A program made the translations under genes and the position numbers. 64,000 nt of DNA from contig CANJKZ010000013.1 of assembly GCA_947471745.1 (NCBI GenBank), forward strand, positions 1,240,001 through 1,304,000, in the 5' to 3' direction. Within the stretch, counting starts at the first letter, position 1. Each line of letters begins with the position of its first letter. The notes below the pieces were generated by a model that saw only the letters and a program-made list of their open reading frames with translations, was not told the origin of the DNA and made no database searches. Below are positions 11,951 through 23,796 of the stretch, in pieces. Source of the DNA: Closterium sp. Naga37s-1 (lineage: Eukaryota; Streptophyta; Zygnematophyceae; Desmidiales; Closteriaceae).

Positions 11951-14529
11951 GACACTAGGAGCGCCACTCCGGAGACTGCAGCGCCGAGCGTACCACTCTC
12001 GGAGCTGCTGGGGAGAGGGCAGCTCCCGCCTAGGAGGAGAAGTACTAGCACTAGCTCCAGCAGCACTCCTAGCTCCAGAAGCCCCTCTCCTGAGGCTGCA
12101 GTACTGTAAGTACCACTCACGCAGCTGCTGTGAGGAGAGAGCTCCTCCAGGTGTAGCACTCACAGGCTCAGCACCTCCAGACTCAGCACCCCCAGACTCA
12201 GCACCCGCAGGCTCCGCACCCCCAGGCTCAGCACCCCCAGACTCCGCAACCCCAGGCTCCGCACCCCCAGGCTCCGCACCCCCAGGCTCCGCACGCTCAG
12301 GCTCAGCACCCCTAGCAGGACGAGAGTCGACAGCTACCTCGACAGGCTCAACCGGGTCTACCTGGGACACACCTGAGGGAGCGGCACCCTGAGGGGGGAG
12401 GGGGTCTACCACAGCAGCACCTGGCGCGAGGAAGAGAGGCGGGGGGGGGAGCGGGGCAGTGCGGTAGGGGAAGAGGCGGTAGTAGGGCACCGACTCGTCA
12501 AAAGTGACGTTCTGAGAGGGCAGGACACGGCGCGAGGTGGCGTGGTAAAACTGCCAACCAGACGCGTCCGGGACAAAGCCAAGGAAGACACAAGGAACAG
12601 CACGGGAGGAGAGCTTGTCCGCGGACGTATCGCGGACAAAAGCTCGAGATCCCCAGACCCGGAAACGCGACGCATCGCCAACCTCCCCCTTCCACAGCAG
12701 TGTGGGCGAGGTCTCCGGCAAGGAGACACGGGGCCAGAGGTTGAGCTGATGCGCAGCGAACCGGACCGCAAACGGCCACAGAAAGTGGGGGGCAGCCGCA
12801 TGGATCAAGGAGGTACGAGCGACCTCCATGACCAAGCCAATGCGGCGCTCAGCAACCCCATTCTGCTGTGGAGAGGCCGGAAGCGTGAACGACTGGCGGA
12901 TGCCGTGCTCCGCACAGTAGGCTGCCAAGAGGTCGGAGGAGAACTCACCACCTCTCTCAGAGTGCAGACGCAAGACAGGAAAGTCCGAGTGGAACCGCTC
13001 GCTGAGCTGGAGACGAGAAGCGCGGATCCAAGGGATCAAAACATCAGGGACCTCACCCTTGGTGCGCAAGGGGAAGACCGTGGTGTAGCGCGAGTAGTCG
13101 TCAACAACGATCAGGAAGTACCTCTCCTGACCCTGTCCACGGACGCGGGCTGGGCCCCACACGTCCATGTGGAGCGTCTGCAAGGGAGCACTCGTCGGGG
13201 GAAACGAGGAGGAGTGAGGAGCGGCGCGCTGCCGCCCCTCGACACAAGGAAGACAGGGAGGAGCAGGCGAGGGTGGGAGGGGAGGGAGTACCCGGGGAAG
13301 ACCAGAGACAAGGTACCGTTTGTGCATGGCACGAAGGCGCTGCACTGACGTGTGACCAAGGCGGTGGTGCCAGAGGACGGTCTCGTGTGCTAGAGAGCGA
13401 CACGAGCAGGGGGCAGACAGCTGACCTGAAGCAGACGCAGACGCAGCTACCTGAGGGGACTCAGTGGTCAGTGTGTACAGGTCCGACCCCGGCTGCCGAG
13501 TGAAGGTAGCCAGGTGACGGCCCGTCCGAGCACACGTGCAGTGTGTCACGCACTCGTAGGCAGGGGTGAACTGGTGGACACCCCCGTCCTGGATCGCACT
13601 ACCCGCCACCAAGTTCGTAGAGAACGAGGGGAGGTAGAGACCTGACAGTGTGCCCGACGGGACCGCAGGACAAGGGAGAACAGTAGAGGAGGTCGCAATG
13701 ACCGGACCCCCAGAGGGGTCAGCGAGGGAGACTGCAACCGGCCGAGCAAGCTGCTCAAGGGCAGTGCGGTCACGAAAGAAACAGCGGGAAGCGCCTGAGT
13801 CCAGTGTGAAGGTGTGCAGTGCCTCAGTAGACGCAGTACCAGAGGGCTCAAACTCACGAGTACCTAGAGCAGCAGCCTCACCAGCACCTGGGGCACCAGA
13901 CACACGAGCACCTAGTGCAGCAGCCTCACCAGTACCTAGAGCAGTAGACTGGATACCGGGGTCAGGCGGCACACACAGGTGACAGGCACTCTCAGCACTA
14001 GTAGACAATGCATACATGGCAGTGAGGATAGCATCATAGTCAAGAGCATAGATATCTGCCCTCTGCCTAAGCAGCTCCACCCAGTCGGGGAGCTCAGCGT
14101 CGTCGCCAAACTCTGTACGCCAAGCATCGCCCAGACGGGTGAAGCAGTGGGACTCTGTGTGACCACGTGTCCCGCAAGGCTGACCAGTCCGGACACCTGT
14201 GCGAATGACGTACGGGCAGCGAGCAGTACTCAGTGACCCTCTACTCTGAGCGTACCACTCACGAAGCTGCTGGGGCGAAAGAGCCTCGCGTAGACGACGC
14301 GGCTGCTGCACCGGGCCACTACAAGAAACTCCCGAACTACTCACTCCAGGACGACTCCCACTACTGCCACCCCGACAACCCCAACTGGCGTACCACTCAC
14401 GAAGCTGCTGGGGCGTGAGGGGCACACGCGGACGGCCCTGGAGCTGCATCTGACCACGCCAGGAGCAGCAGTAGAAGCAGTAGCAGCAGCAGTAACAGCA
14501 GTAGCAGCACGGGCAGGGCAGTGCTCACC

Positions 14530-15720
14530 AGTGGTGGGAAGGGCAGGCGTACGAGCGAGGCGACTGCGGGGCCGTCACAGCGGCCGCTCCAGGGGCGGCT
14601 GCTCCAGGGGCGGCTGCTCCAGGGGCCAGGGGCGGCTCCTGCAGTGGCAGCTGCTCCAGGGGCGGCTGCTCCAGTGGCCAGGGGCGGCTGCTCCAGGGGC
14701 GAGGGGCGGCTCCTGCAGTGGTGGCTGCTCCAGTGGCCAGGGGCGGCTGCTCCAGTGGCCAGGGGCGGCTGCTCCAGGGGCCAGGGGCGGCTGCTCCAGA
14801 GGCCAGGCGCGGGTTAGGTCAGGGCGACTCAGCGGGCAGGGGCGACGCGCGGGCAGGGGCGACGCGGCGGGCAGGGCGACGCGGCGGGCAGGGCGACGCG
14901 GCGGGCAGGGGCGACGCCGTGGGCAGGGCGACGCGGCGGACTGGTGGCGACGCCGCGGGCAGGGCGACGCGGCGAGCAGGGGCAACGCCGCGGGCAGGGG
15001 CGACGCGGCGGGCAGAGCGACGCGGCGGGCAGGGGCGACGCCGCGGGCAGGGCGACGCGGCGGGCAGACGGCGACGCCGCAGGCAGGTGGTGACGCCGCG
15101 GACAGGTGGCGACGCCGCGGGCAGGGCGACGCGGCGGGCAGGTGGCGACGTCGCAGGCAGGTGGCGACGCCGCGGACAGGTGGCGACGCCGCGGGCAGGC
15201 GGCGACGCCGCGGGCAGGGCGACGTGGCGGGCGGCGAGAGCCTGCAGGGGCGGCGCGCGGTCGGGCAGAGGCTGCGCGGCGGGTCTGCAGGGGCGGCTCT
15301 CGGGCCTGACGGGCCTGCAGAGGCGGCTCGGGGGCCTGACGGGTCTGCAGAGGCGGCTCTCGGGCCTGACGGGCCTGCAGAGGTGGCTCGGGGGCCTGAC
15401 GGGTCTGCAGGGGCGGCTCTCGGGCCTGACGGGCCTGCAGAGGCGGCTCGGGGGCCTGACGGGTCTGCAGAGGCGGCTCGGGGGCCTGACGGACCTGCAG
15501 GGGCGGCTCGAGGGCCGTACTAGCTTGCAGGAGGCAGCGCGAGGGCTGCAGGACGGCACGCGGGCAGACCGAAGGGCGGGGCGCGCGAGGGCGCACTAGC
15601 AGAAAAAGGAAAAGGGGCGCACGAGGGCGCACGAGCAGAGAAAGGCGCACGAGGGCGCACGTAAGGTAGGGCGCACGAGGGCGCACGTAAGGTAGGGCGC
15701 ACGAGGGCGCTTCTAGCGGA
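14530..15720. repeat. GC-rich tandem-repeat leader of the young Copia
   Basis: Several consecutive arrays: GGGGCGGCTGCTCCAG units near gag; GGCGACGCGGCGGGCAGG units in the middle; then a 30-bp CTCGGGCCTGACGGGCCTGC-type array with about nine copies; then GGGCGCACGAGGGCGCACG. No recognisable domain is encoded. Confidence 0.82.
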
Positions 15721-15776
15721 ATAGTGGGCCCGTAGGAGAAAGCGGTCCTAGGTAGCAACCTAGGCTCGTGATACCA

Positions 15777-15902
15777 TGTTAGAATGAACAAGTGTGTGTG
15801 AACTAACGAGATTGGGAGTACAAGTAGGAAACCCTAGAATGTTGTACCCCCTAAGGCTAAACCCACTATAGCCTACACAATGTAAACATATAATGTTTGA
15901 CA
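15777..15902 (-). repeat. Copia 5' LTR (126 bp)
   Basis: Partner of 8810-8935 with one difference. It is flanked on the right by the CCAAT target copy at 15903-15907 and on the left by the tRNA-type primer site. Confidence 0.93.
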
Positions 15903-16875
15903 CCAATGAGGACCAAGACCGCCAATAACAACTGTGACGAAGGCGTCTTCCGATATCGACCCTCCACATCGAAGGAGTTTGTCGCGCAATTCGCGGCAGC
16001 GACTGATATACGCCATCCCCTTTTCGCCCGGTTTCATTTCCACTGTTGTCAGTTGTGCCATTAACCGGCTCTGATTGACGCTGCCTGTTGCCTGATACAG
16101 GTTCTTCAGGTGGTTGTACGCAAGCTCGGCAGAGTTCCCGTATCCCCGGTAAGACCGAATGTTCTGCTGCTGGTTCGGTGTGACGTTGCGCAGTAGGATT
16201 GTGTACGCCATCATGGACTGATATGTGTACTGCTGCTTGTCGTATTGCGTCCCGTGCGTCGGATATGGCAGGGACCCGTCGAAGAAGCCAAGAATCTGCG
16301 CGCCTTCCATCATTAACTCGAATTCGAATGACCAGGTAAAGAAGTCTTTTCCGTCGAACGGTCTTGATGTCTGCAGTTTTAAGACGTGCGCAAACTGCGA
16401 CTGAACTTGAAGTGCATCCAAAGTCTTCTCTTGCTCAGGTGAAGGCTGCTGGCGCGGCATGAAACTGACGGAGCCGCGCTGGGGTTCGTACGGGGCGAAG
16501 GTAGGTTGTTGCTGATTTCCTCGCGCGTAGGATGAACCGTCGAGGCTCATCGGCGTCACATCGTTGTTGTTGTTGCTGTTGTTTGACTGCGCAGGTGCCC
16601 CTTGCTGGTGTTGTTCGTAGAACGACATGAAGGAGAAGAACTTCTCCATCATGCTTGGGTCGAAGCCCGGGGCTTGATTTGCGGGAGTTTCGGTGGATCC
16701 AGCTGCTGGTCTTGTTGCTGTGCCCTCCTCTGTCTGTAGGCCAGAGGCAGGAGGTGGAGTAGGAGTAGTACCGGGAGAGCCGTTAGAGGAGCTTCTCTCC
16801 TTCTGTGTTGCCATGCCTTCTGATGTTGTGGGTGTCTTGATAGTAGTTGAGTTTGCCCTGATAGCTCTCATACCA

Positions 16876-17441
16876 TGTTGGGCTGAGAAAAAGCCCTTAG
16901 GATCTTTCCAGGACTAAACTCTGAGTAGGAATAATGTAATAGCGGAAGCGTTTTAATAATAAGTCTGTGAACCACCTTGCGCTGGTATGTGAGGGCAAAG
17001 TAGATTGATTAAAGCAAAGTGATACAAGATTTTATAAGAGTACAAGGAATACGAAGAGATACAGTTAATAACCGTTTTGCTATTGCTGTTGCGGTTCGAT
17101 ATAGTGACGACTCGGGTAACTGCTCAATAACGAGTCAGCTGTTTGTCCTTGCTGTCGTGCTGTACTTGTCAGGTCAAAGGTCGCTGACCTTTGACTTTCG
17201 CGTAACCTCCAGCAGTTGCTCAACCTCCGAGGGTTGACTCGCTGATGTTTCGCTGTGTTTCGCTTCATTTATGACTTAGTGTTTCGACGCAACAGAGGCG
17301 CTTAAATCACTTGTTTTCAACACCCGTCAACCTTTTAAAACTTGTGCAATTTGGTAAGGTTCTTTACCAGTCACTTTTGTACCTTAGTCTAGGTTTTGTG
17401 CAATCATTGTACCATGTTATACCTTTTCCTTTAGTATGTCA
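16876..17441 (-). repeat. 5' LTR of the older Copia (about 566 bp)
   Basis: Begins TGTTGGGCTGAG right after the primer site at 16864-16875 and ends at about TATGTCA. The right limit is judged from the start of a different repeat at 17443 and is uncertain by a few bases. Confidence 0.65.
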
Positions 17442-17442
17442 A

Positions 17443-17696
17443 TGTTACGAGTGCAATTGAGCGAGCGAGCGAGAACTGCACTATCGAGGGAAGGAATGAG
17501 CGAAGACTACATAGCGAAGCTAGCGTGGTAACGGTAACGCGAGAAATTGGGGTGCGCTACGGGCCTAACGCCGAGGTTGGGAAATGTCGAGGCGGAGGTC
17601 CGGAGCGCGGGTTACCAACCGAACCGTCAGGTTGAGTCGCGTCGTGAACAGTGGCGGGAACAGTGGTCGAGGCGAGTTTCGCGAGTGGTAACGGTG
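17443..17696 (-). repeat. Diverged LTR fragment, inverted copy of 38205-38475
   Basis: Read on the minus strand it contains GTTACCACTCGCG, CTGTTCCCGCCACTG, GGTAACCCGCG, CCCAACCTC and ends TTGCACTCGTAACA. The same landmarks occur in order on the plus strand at about 38255-38475. It is probably the 3' portion of a Gypsy-type LTR, because its TTGCACTCATAACA-like end resembles the LTR end at 31155. Confidence 0.65.
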
Positions 17697-17827
17697 TGTC
17701 AAACTGCATGTTTGTGTTCTCTCTAGGCTATAGTGGGTTAGCCTATAAGGGGTACAACACTTTAGGGTTAGGTACTTGTACTCATGCATGCTACCTAGTC
17801 CATCATTCCTGCCTGCTTATTCTAACA
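17697..17827 (+). repeat. Copia-type 5' LTR (131 bp)
   Basis: TGTCAAACTGCATG to TTCTAACA, followed directly by TGCTATCAGAGC. A close reverse copy lies at 23797-23908. Confidence 0.82.
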
Positions 17828-18609
17828 TGCTATCAGAGCAGGTCGACCCTCCTTGGTCGATCCTGTGGATGGGCCCACCCTACTGCTTCCGCTGCTATTC
17901 TATTAGTCGCGCGCCCCGGGCGCGCGACATTTTTCAGCCCACCGCGCGCCCCGTGGTGCGCGGCGGTTTTCTGCCCCCCGCGCGCCCCGTGGTGCGCGGC
18001 GGTTTTCTGCCCCCCGCGCGCCCCGGGGCGCGCGGCGGTTTTCTGCTCGGCGCGCCGCCCCGTGCACCCGTCGCGCCGCCCCCGTGCACCCGTCGCGCCG
18101 CCCCGTGGGACCCGCGCGTCGCCCCCGTGGACCCGCGCGTCGCCCCCGTGGACCCGCGCGTCGTCCCCGTGGGACCCGCGCGTTGCCCCCGTGGACCCGC
18201 GCGTTGCCCCCGTGGACCCGCGCGCCGCCCCTGTGGGACCCGCGCGCCGCCCCGTGCCCCTGCGCGCGCTGCCCTGTGGCTCCCGCGCGCCTCGGGGGGA
18301 GGGGGGGGGGCGGCGGTTTTCAGCCAGCAAGCCACCCCTGCAGCCCGCGAGCCGCCCCTGCAGCCTGTGCGCTGCCCCTGCAGCCCGTGCGCTGCCTCTG
18401 CAGCCCACGCGCCTGCTCCTGCAGTCGCGGGGCAGCTCCTACCCCGCCCCCCCCGCCCCCCCCCTCTTCTCCTTCATCTCCCTGCTGCGCGTGCAGCCGT
18501 GGGGGGGAGGGTATGGGGGTGGCGGGCGTGAGTGATCGGCTGCTCCTCCTCCTCCTTTCTCTCCCACTGCTGCAGCTGCCGCTGAGGGGGGGATGGTGTG
18601 GGAGCTGAG

Positions 18610-18971
18610 TGTGAGGATCTGGTTCAGGAAAGATAAATCTATTGAATGATTCACCTGGGTACAACACGAGGCTATATATAGCATCGACACAAGGCCAGTT
18701 ACCCAGGTGTTACGCGGATGTTCTGAGGGTCGCGAAGCGTCCCGAACAGAACCTTCCCGAACTCAGTAGAAAGCAATTCGGTGGAAACCGAATAGGCTTG
18801 AGTTCGGTACACGTAACCTGGTTCGGTGCTATAACTATAATAACATATAGGAATGCACCAAACCTAGGAAATCAAGCATATCTATGCATGATAAATAAAA
18901 CCTAAGCTAGTAATAGCATAATAAAGTCCAGGCAAGCTAGCAAAGCCAGCATAAGCCGTCGTACTCTCACA
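18610..18971 (-). repeat. Gypsy 3' LTR (362 bp)
   Basis: TGTGAGGATCTGGTTCAGG to CGTACTCTCACA. Followed by CGTCCCCCCCTC, the polypurine tract read in reverse. It shares length and ends with 22852-23213. Confidence 0.92.
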
Positions 18972-21900
18972 CGTCCCCCCCTCAAAGCTGGGTGGCGTGA
19001 GAAACACCCTGCTTGACAAGATAGTCTTTGAGAGCACGGCGTGCGTTGCCCATATAAGCTTCTGCAACCCAACTGTCCTCCGATGGGTCATATCCCTTCC
19101 AGCGTATCAGGAACTCGAGCGTGTTGCCACGTCTGCGTCGATGAGCGAGCACTCGTTCCACCTCGTACGCTGGTTCATCCTGTACGAAAACAGGTGGTGG
19201 TGGCGGTAACTGTCGTCCCTGGAACTGTTGGTTGGGGTCCTTGTAGGGCTTCAGTAGCTGAACATGGAAAGCATTGTGAAGCTTCCAAGTAGTAGGTAAG
19301 CGCAAGCGGAATGTTACTAGTGTCACCTGTGCCTCAACGTGAAAAGGACCACAGAAGCGAGGCCGGAGCTTGGATGGTAGGTGAGACAGGTTCAAGTTGC
19401 GCGTGTCAAGAAGCACCTGATCTCCGACTGCTACTGAGTGATCACGTCGCTGGCGATCGGCATATTGCTTCTGGGAGTTCTGCATCGTGGTGAGACGTCG
19501 CTGACTCTTCTCCCATAGCTGCTGCATGGTGGTGACGAAGTCATGTGCGGCTTGGACGTGTGCCGGTGTGGTTGGCTGCTCTGGTGTAAGTGGTTCCCGT
19601 CCATAGCACAGGAAGAAAGGAGATTTCCCTGTGGCCGCATGTGACGCGTTGTTGTAAGCGAACTCAGGTATCGGTAACTGTGAATCCCAGTGGCTGACGT
19701 CGTCTTTGCAAGCGGAGCGCAGTAACTGTTCAACCACCTGATTGAGTCGCTCTGTCTGTCCGTCAGTCTGGGGGTAGTATGCTGAAGACATTGCAAGCTT
19801 TGTCCCCAACAAACCCATGAGCTCCTTCCAGAACTTACTGGTGAATTTTGGGTCTCTGTCTGAGATGAGTGTAGCGGGGATGCCGTGGATGGTGATGATG
19901 CGGTCAAAGAAGAGGTGAGCAGTTGCTTCAGCTGTAGCCGTGGCGTTGGTCGGGATGAAGTGACCCATTTTAGAGAACTTGTCGATCACCACGAGTATAG
20001 CGTCATGCCCTCGTGAGGTCGAAGGAAGTCCCGTGATGAAGTCGAGGCTAACGACTTGCCATGGCTGCTCTGGTACGGGTAGAGGCTGAAGTAACCCTAC
20101 TTTTTTCTGCTTGCTACTCTTCATCCGCTGGCACGTGTCGCATGAGGCGACAAACTGCTGCACGTCTGCTGCCATCCCGGGCCAGTAGTAATACTTCGCT
20201 ATTCCCGCTAACGTCATGTTGCTCCCGAAGTGTCCCGCGTATAGTACGTCATGAAACTCCTCCAATAGGATCTGCCGTAGCGGGGCGTAATCCGGTACCC
20301 AAATCTTTCCTGATCCCTTTCTTACAGCTAAGTCCTTCTCCCACTGTAACAGCTTCTTACTGAGGTAGGCGATGGGCTGCAAACTGCGTCCGTGATGCTG
20401 CATCAGTACTGCTCCGACTGCTTGGTCACTAGCATCTGCTTCCACCACGTAGTCTCTGTCTGGATCCGGTAGGATGAGTACTGGCGCTGTAGTCAATGCT
20501 GTCTGTTTGTTCAGTGCGCGGTAGTCGTTGCACATCCGTAAACTACCGTCTGGCTTTGGAGTGAAGAGAACTGGTGCACCGTAGGGAGAGGTGGATGGCC
20601 GGATCAGTTGTCTGTCCAGTAGCTGCTCCATGGCTTGCTGTTGAGGAGTATCCCATTTGTAGGGCGTATCCTTTATCAGTAGGTCGGTCTGTGGCGCTGC
20701 TGTCTTAGCGTACTGTGGCACGAACCTGTTGTAGTAGTTGGCGAAGCCTAGGAACTGCTGCAACTCCTTCACGTTCTCAGGAACATTCCCTATATCCTTC
20801 CAGCTTCGCAGCTCCACTCGTTTCCCGTTAGTGTAGATGCACGTTTTCCGGTTGACCCAGTCGATCTCGGGGTTGAACCGCTTCAGAAAATCACGCCCCA
20901 AGATGAAATCTAATCCCTTGATGTTCGTGATCGGCAACGTCGGCTTCCACCTCAACGCCCCTATCTGCAGCTGCAGTGTTGACTCGCCGTGGATGGGAAG
21001 CTTCGTACCGTCCACCATCGTTGCTGTAAACTGGGTCTCCTCCGATGACTCTCCAATTTTCTCCAACGTCCCGCGGTCGCACACCGAGTGGGACGCACCA
21101 CTGTCCACCAGGACCTGGAGGCGACGCCCGTTGCAGATCACCTCGAGGAGTAGTGGCTGCTGCTGCTCCGAGTAGACGTAGATGGTATCGCTTATGGGAT
21201 CGTAGGGTACGTCGAATATGTCATCCCTAGGTCCTGCGCTCGAAGATGCAGCTTCAATATCAGGTATCACCCGAGTACGGTTAGAAGGATTTATCCGAGG
21301 CCAGTATAGCTTCTCCTGAGCCTGGAACCTTTCCCTAAGCCTTTGCAGCTGTGTAGGCTTCATCTGTGGGGAACAGGGAGCCTTTAAACAGTGCTGCTGG
21401 GAGAGAATATTAACTCCTCGGAACGCTCGACCCGTATTAGCGCTCTGGAGTAGGGTCCCCATATTACCCGGTACCGGTTTAATTCCGGACTCTCCCTTAA
21501 TAAAGGCATGAAACCGACGAGAAGTAATATTCTTACTTGTCGGGTGTACGGCTGGAGTTTCCCGGTCGGTGCAGGGTTTTGTTTCGCGGATCCTCCTTTA
21601 GTCTCGGCGATTTCCCCTGGTGCCGGCTGGTCGTGACGTTTTAAATTCGCGCCACCATATTCTCCTTTTTTCGCCCTCTCCGAAGTTGCCACGTTGTCCG
21701 TTTTCTGCTTCGGGGGTGCTGCACTGTTCTTGTCCCTTAGCTCCGCACGCCTTCTCTTCATTTTCCAACACGCCAAGATACGATGTCCTGTAGCGCCGCA
21801 AAATTTGCACGTCTCATTTTTTGCTAGCCGCTGCTCCACATCGCCCTCGTCGTTCTCCATCGGGTCGGCAGTCGTGGGTGGTGCCAATCGCCCCATGCCA

Positions 21901-22851
21901 CTAGTTGGCTTGTTGCGTCGTGTTCCGTAGTAGCTACTGTTCAACGTGTCGAACTGTTTGATCAGTGCTGCCCGAAACTGCGCCCACGTCCCCTCGCCTT
22001 GGACTATTCTGTTGTTGATCCACTCTAGAGCTGGGCCTCGTAACAGTGTTGCTGCGAGCCGTATGCGCATTGCGTCTTGGTTGAGCGTCGTGCATCCAAC
22101 GGCTTCGAAGTATATTTCGAGTTCAGCTACAAATCGACGAACGTCTTTCCCTTTAACTGTAGGATCGAACGCCTCCGGTAGCCTCAGCTTCACTGCTTTG
22201 AGGTTAACTGTAGCTGCTGCCGTTGTTGCAGGTAGAATTGTTGGTGTCGCCGCCGCTGCTTCTGCTGCTGCTGCTGCTATCGCAGCGTTCGCTGCTGCTG
22301 TGGCGGTTGCCGACTGGTTCGCAAGGAGTTTTTCAAGTCGTGGGAGCGCCGCACGTATCTGCTTATGCTCAGCGCGTAACTCCGCGATTTTCCGTACTGA
22401 AATATCTCTTTTTCCCTCCATTTGGCGATTTACAGGAAGATGCGCGACGCAAATAATCGAATTTTAGGTGCTGGTCAACTTACTGCGAGTCGAGTTGAAT
22501 GTAGAATCGACGAGCGCGAATTCTGTAGGTCTCGTAAATCTCCCTTAGTCGAAATTCACGTTCGATCTCGGCCGTTGAGAAGGAACTCGATCCGACGCTC
22601 CAAATTCCAACGTTTTTGGGCGAAATTCTCTGGGCCGTTGAGATGAAACTCGATCGAACGGTCGAAACTCCAACCTTTTCACCAGTAAATCAGAGGGTTG
22701 TTCGAAAACCGAATCGAGGGGAACTTAGAAAAATTGCGCGGAACTGGTTTTACATACCCGTATCGGCGCTTTCGTCGTCGCCCCCGCGGCTTTTAAAGGC
22801 CGGAACTAAGCGGAAGCAGACCTCGCGTGTAAACACGCTCTGATTACCAAG

Positions 22852-23213
22852 TGTGAGGATCTGGTTCAGGAAAGATAAATCTATTGAATGATTCACCTGG
22901 GTACAACACGAGGCTATGTAAAGCCTCGACACAAGGCCAGTTACCCAGGTGTTACGCGGATGTTCTTAGGGTCGCGAAGCGTCCCGAACAGGACCTTCTC
23001 GAACTCAGTAGAGAGAAATTCGGTGGAAACCGAATAGGCTTGAGTTCGGTACACGTAACCAGGTTCGGTGCTATAACTATAATAACATATAGGAATGCAC
23101 CTAACCTAGGAAATCAAGCATATCTATGCATGATAAATAAAACCTAAGCTAGTAATAGCATAATAAAGTCCAGGCAAGCTAGCAAAGCCAGCATAAGCCG
23201 TCGTACTCTCACA
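22852..23213 (-). repeat. Gypsy 5' LTR (362 bp)
   Basis: Same ends as the 3' LTR, with about 10 differences over 362 bp. CTGAG follows, and the primer-site-like GCTCTGATTACCAAG lies just before. Confidence 0.92.
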
Positions 23214-23622
23214 CTGAGGGAGTGGTGCTAGGGATGCAGAGGGGGATGTGAAAAGGGGGTTTGGGGCAATGGGGGGAGGTTGAACGGAGGTAGCCGTCGT
23301 GAAGTCTGTTGCTCCAGTTGCCCGTGAGTCCGTTGCGCCAGGAGCCTGTGTGCCAGTTGCTCCAGTCGCCCGTGGGTCAGTTGCTCGTGCCAGCGAGCAG
23401 AGCCAGTTACTCTAGTTGCCCGTGTGCCAGTTGCACCAGTTGTTCGTGCGCCACTCCAGTTTGCGTCGTGTGCCAGCAGCTTCAGCGGCCGCCCACCTCC
23501 TCCTCTTCTCTCCTGGTCCCTCCTCCTCACTTGCCCACTGTTTCTGCCACTAGGCTTTGCTTGTGAACTGGTCCTACGACTGCTTGTTGTGTTGGCTATC
23601 CCCCACTTCGCCTATGGGGGTG

Positions 23623-23767
23623 TGTCAAAATGTTATTTGCTGTGTAGGCTGTAGTGGGGTACTCAACAGAGAGTACAACCCTTCTAGGGTTCCTATATGT
23701 ATCCCACCTGCCTGCTAGTGCAAACCCCCTCTTCTGTTCTTACCATTCCTGCCTGCTGATTCTAACA
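23623..23767 (+). repeat. Copia-type LTR (145 bp) followed by a primer site
   Basis: TGTCAAAATGTT to GATTCTAACA, then TGGTATCAGAGC at 23768-23779. Preceded by CACTTCGCCTATGGGGGTG, so it is the 3' LTR of the unit on its left and could also serve as the 5' LTR of a lost unit on its right. Confidence 0.8.
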
Positions 23768-23796
23768 TGGTATCAGAGCGCGGGGTGGGGATGCTG

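Larger units (their letters stand above)
8810..15902 (-). mobile_element. Young, near-complete Copia LTR retrotransposon
   Basis: 7,093 bp with both LTRs (126 bp each, one difference by eye) and a perfect 5-bp target duplication CCAAT (8805-8809 and 15903-15907). Parts in element order: 5' LTR 15777-15902; primer site TGGTATCACGAGCC; GC-rich repeat leader 14530-15720; gag and zinc knuckle, protease (LDSGAS), GAG-pre-integrase and integrase within about 12150-14450; a long Ala/Gly-rich linker 11470-11950; reverse transcriptase (VYVDDLVFA) and RNase H (ANTADVFTKAL) within about 9165-11150; polypurine tract; 3' LTR 8810-8935. It has a small number of breaks. LTR identity implies recent insertion. 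Confidence 0.93.
6430..17441 (-). mobile_element. Older Copia-type element, split by a younger Copia
   Basis: A second Copia family. The right half (15903-17441) holds the 5' LTR (16876-17441), a primer site (minus strand TGGTATGAGAGC) and a gag with a UBN2/Retrotran_gag_2-like domain (FDGKDFFTWSFEFELMM, GSVNQSRLMAQLTTVEM). The left half (about 6430-8809) holds a zinc knuckle CHICKTSGHPRTHC, a protease-like FLDSCCGQHM, GAG-pre-integrase (LWHKRMGHPSN) and integrase (FQSDGGGEYTS, HQQQGVAERMNRT). A five-fold 21-bp repeat (7640-7740) codes for TTSAAAE units. No reverse transcriptase is seen, so the element is incomplete. The left limit is approximate. Confidence 0.8.
18610..23213 (-). mobile_element. 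Gypsy chromovirus-type LTR retrotransposon
   Basis: 4,604 bp with 362-bp LTRs and a perfect target duplication CTGAG (18605-18609, 23214-23218). Parts in element order: 5' LTR 22852-23213; primer-site-like TTGGTAATCAGAGC; gag (about 21400-22420) with a Retrotrans_gag region (TWAQFRAALIKQFDTL) and knuckle CKFCGATGHRILAC; pol (about 18980-21460) with protease VDSGASHSV, reverse transcriptase segments, an H2C2 integrase finger, an integrase core (YPQTDGQTERLNQ) and a C-terminal chromodomain (FLIRWKGYDPSEDSW); a polypurine G tract; 3' LTR 18610-18971. Pol looks incomplete, so the copy is probably non-autonomous. LTRs differ at about 10 sites, so it is older than the Copia at 8810-15902. Confidence 0.9.
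17697..23767 (+). mobile_element. Non-autonomous Copia-like element, split by a Gypsy
   Basis: 5' LTR 17697-17827, primer site TGCTATCAGAGC at 17828, GC-rich repeat leader about 17900-18530, and a short non-coding tail that resumes at 23219, ending in a GGGGGTG polypurine tract and an LTR at 23623-23767. Without the inserted Gypsy it is about 1.5 kb and has no gag or pol. Its leader and tail match the intact small element at 53308-54707. The two flanking LTRs belong to different subfamilies, so the unit may be a recombinant. Confidence 0.72.

Noticed and set aside
23768-23779. TGGTATCAGAGC and similar sites as parts of tRNA genes
   Set aside because: They directly follow LTR ends and are retroelement primer-binding sites; no cloverleaf is present.
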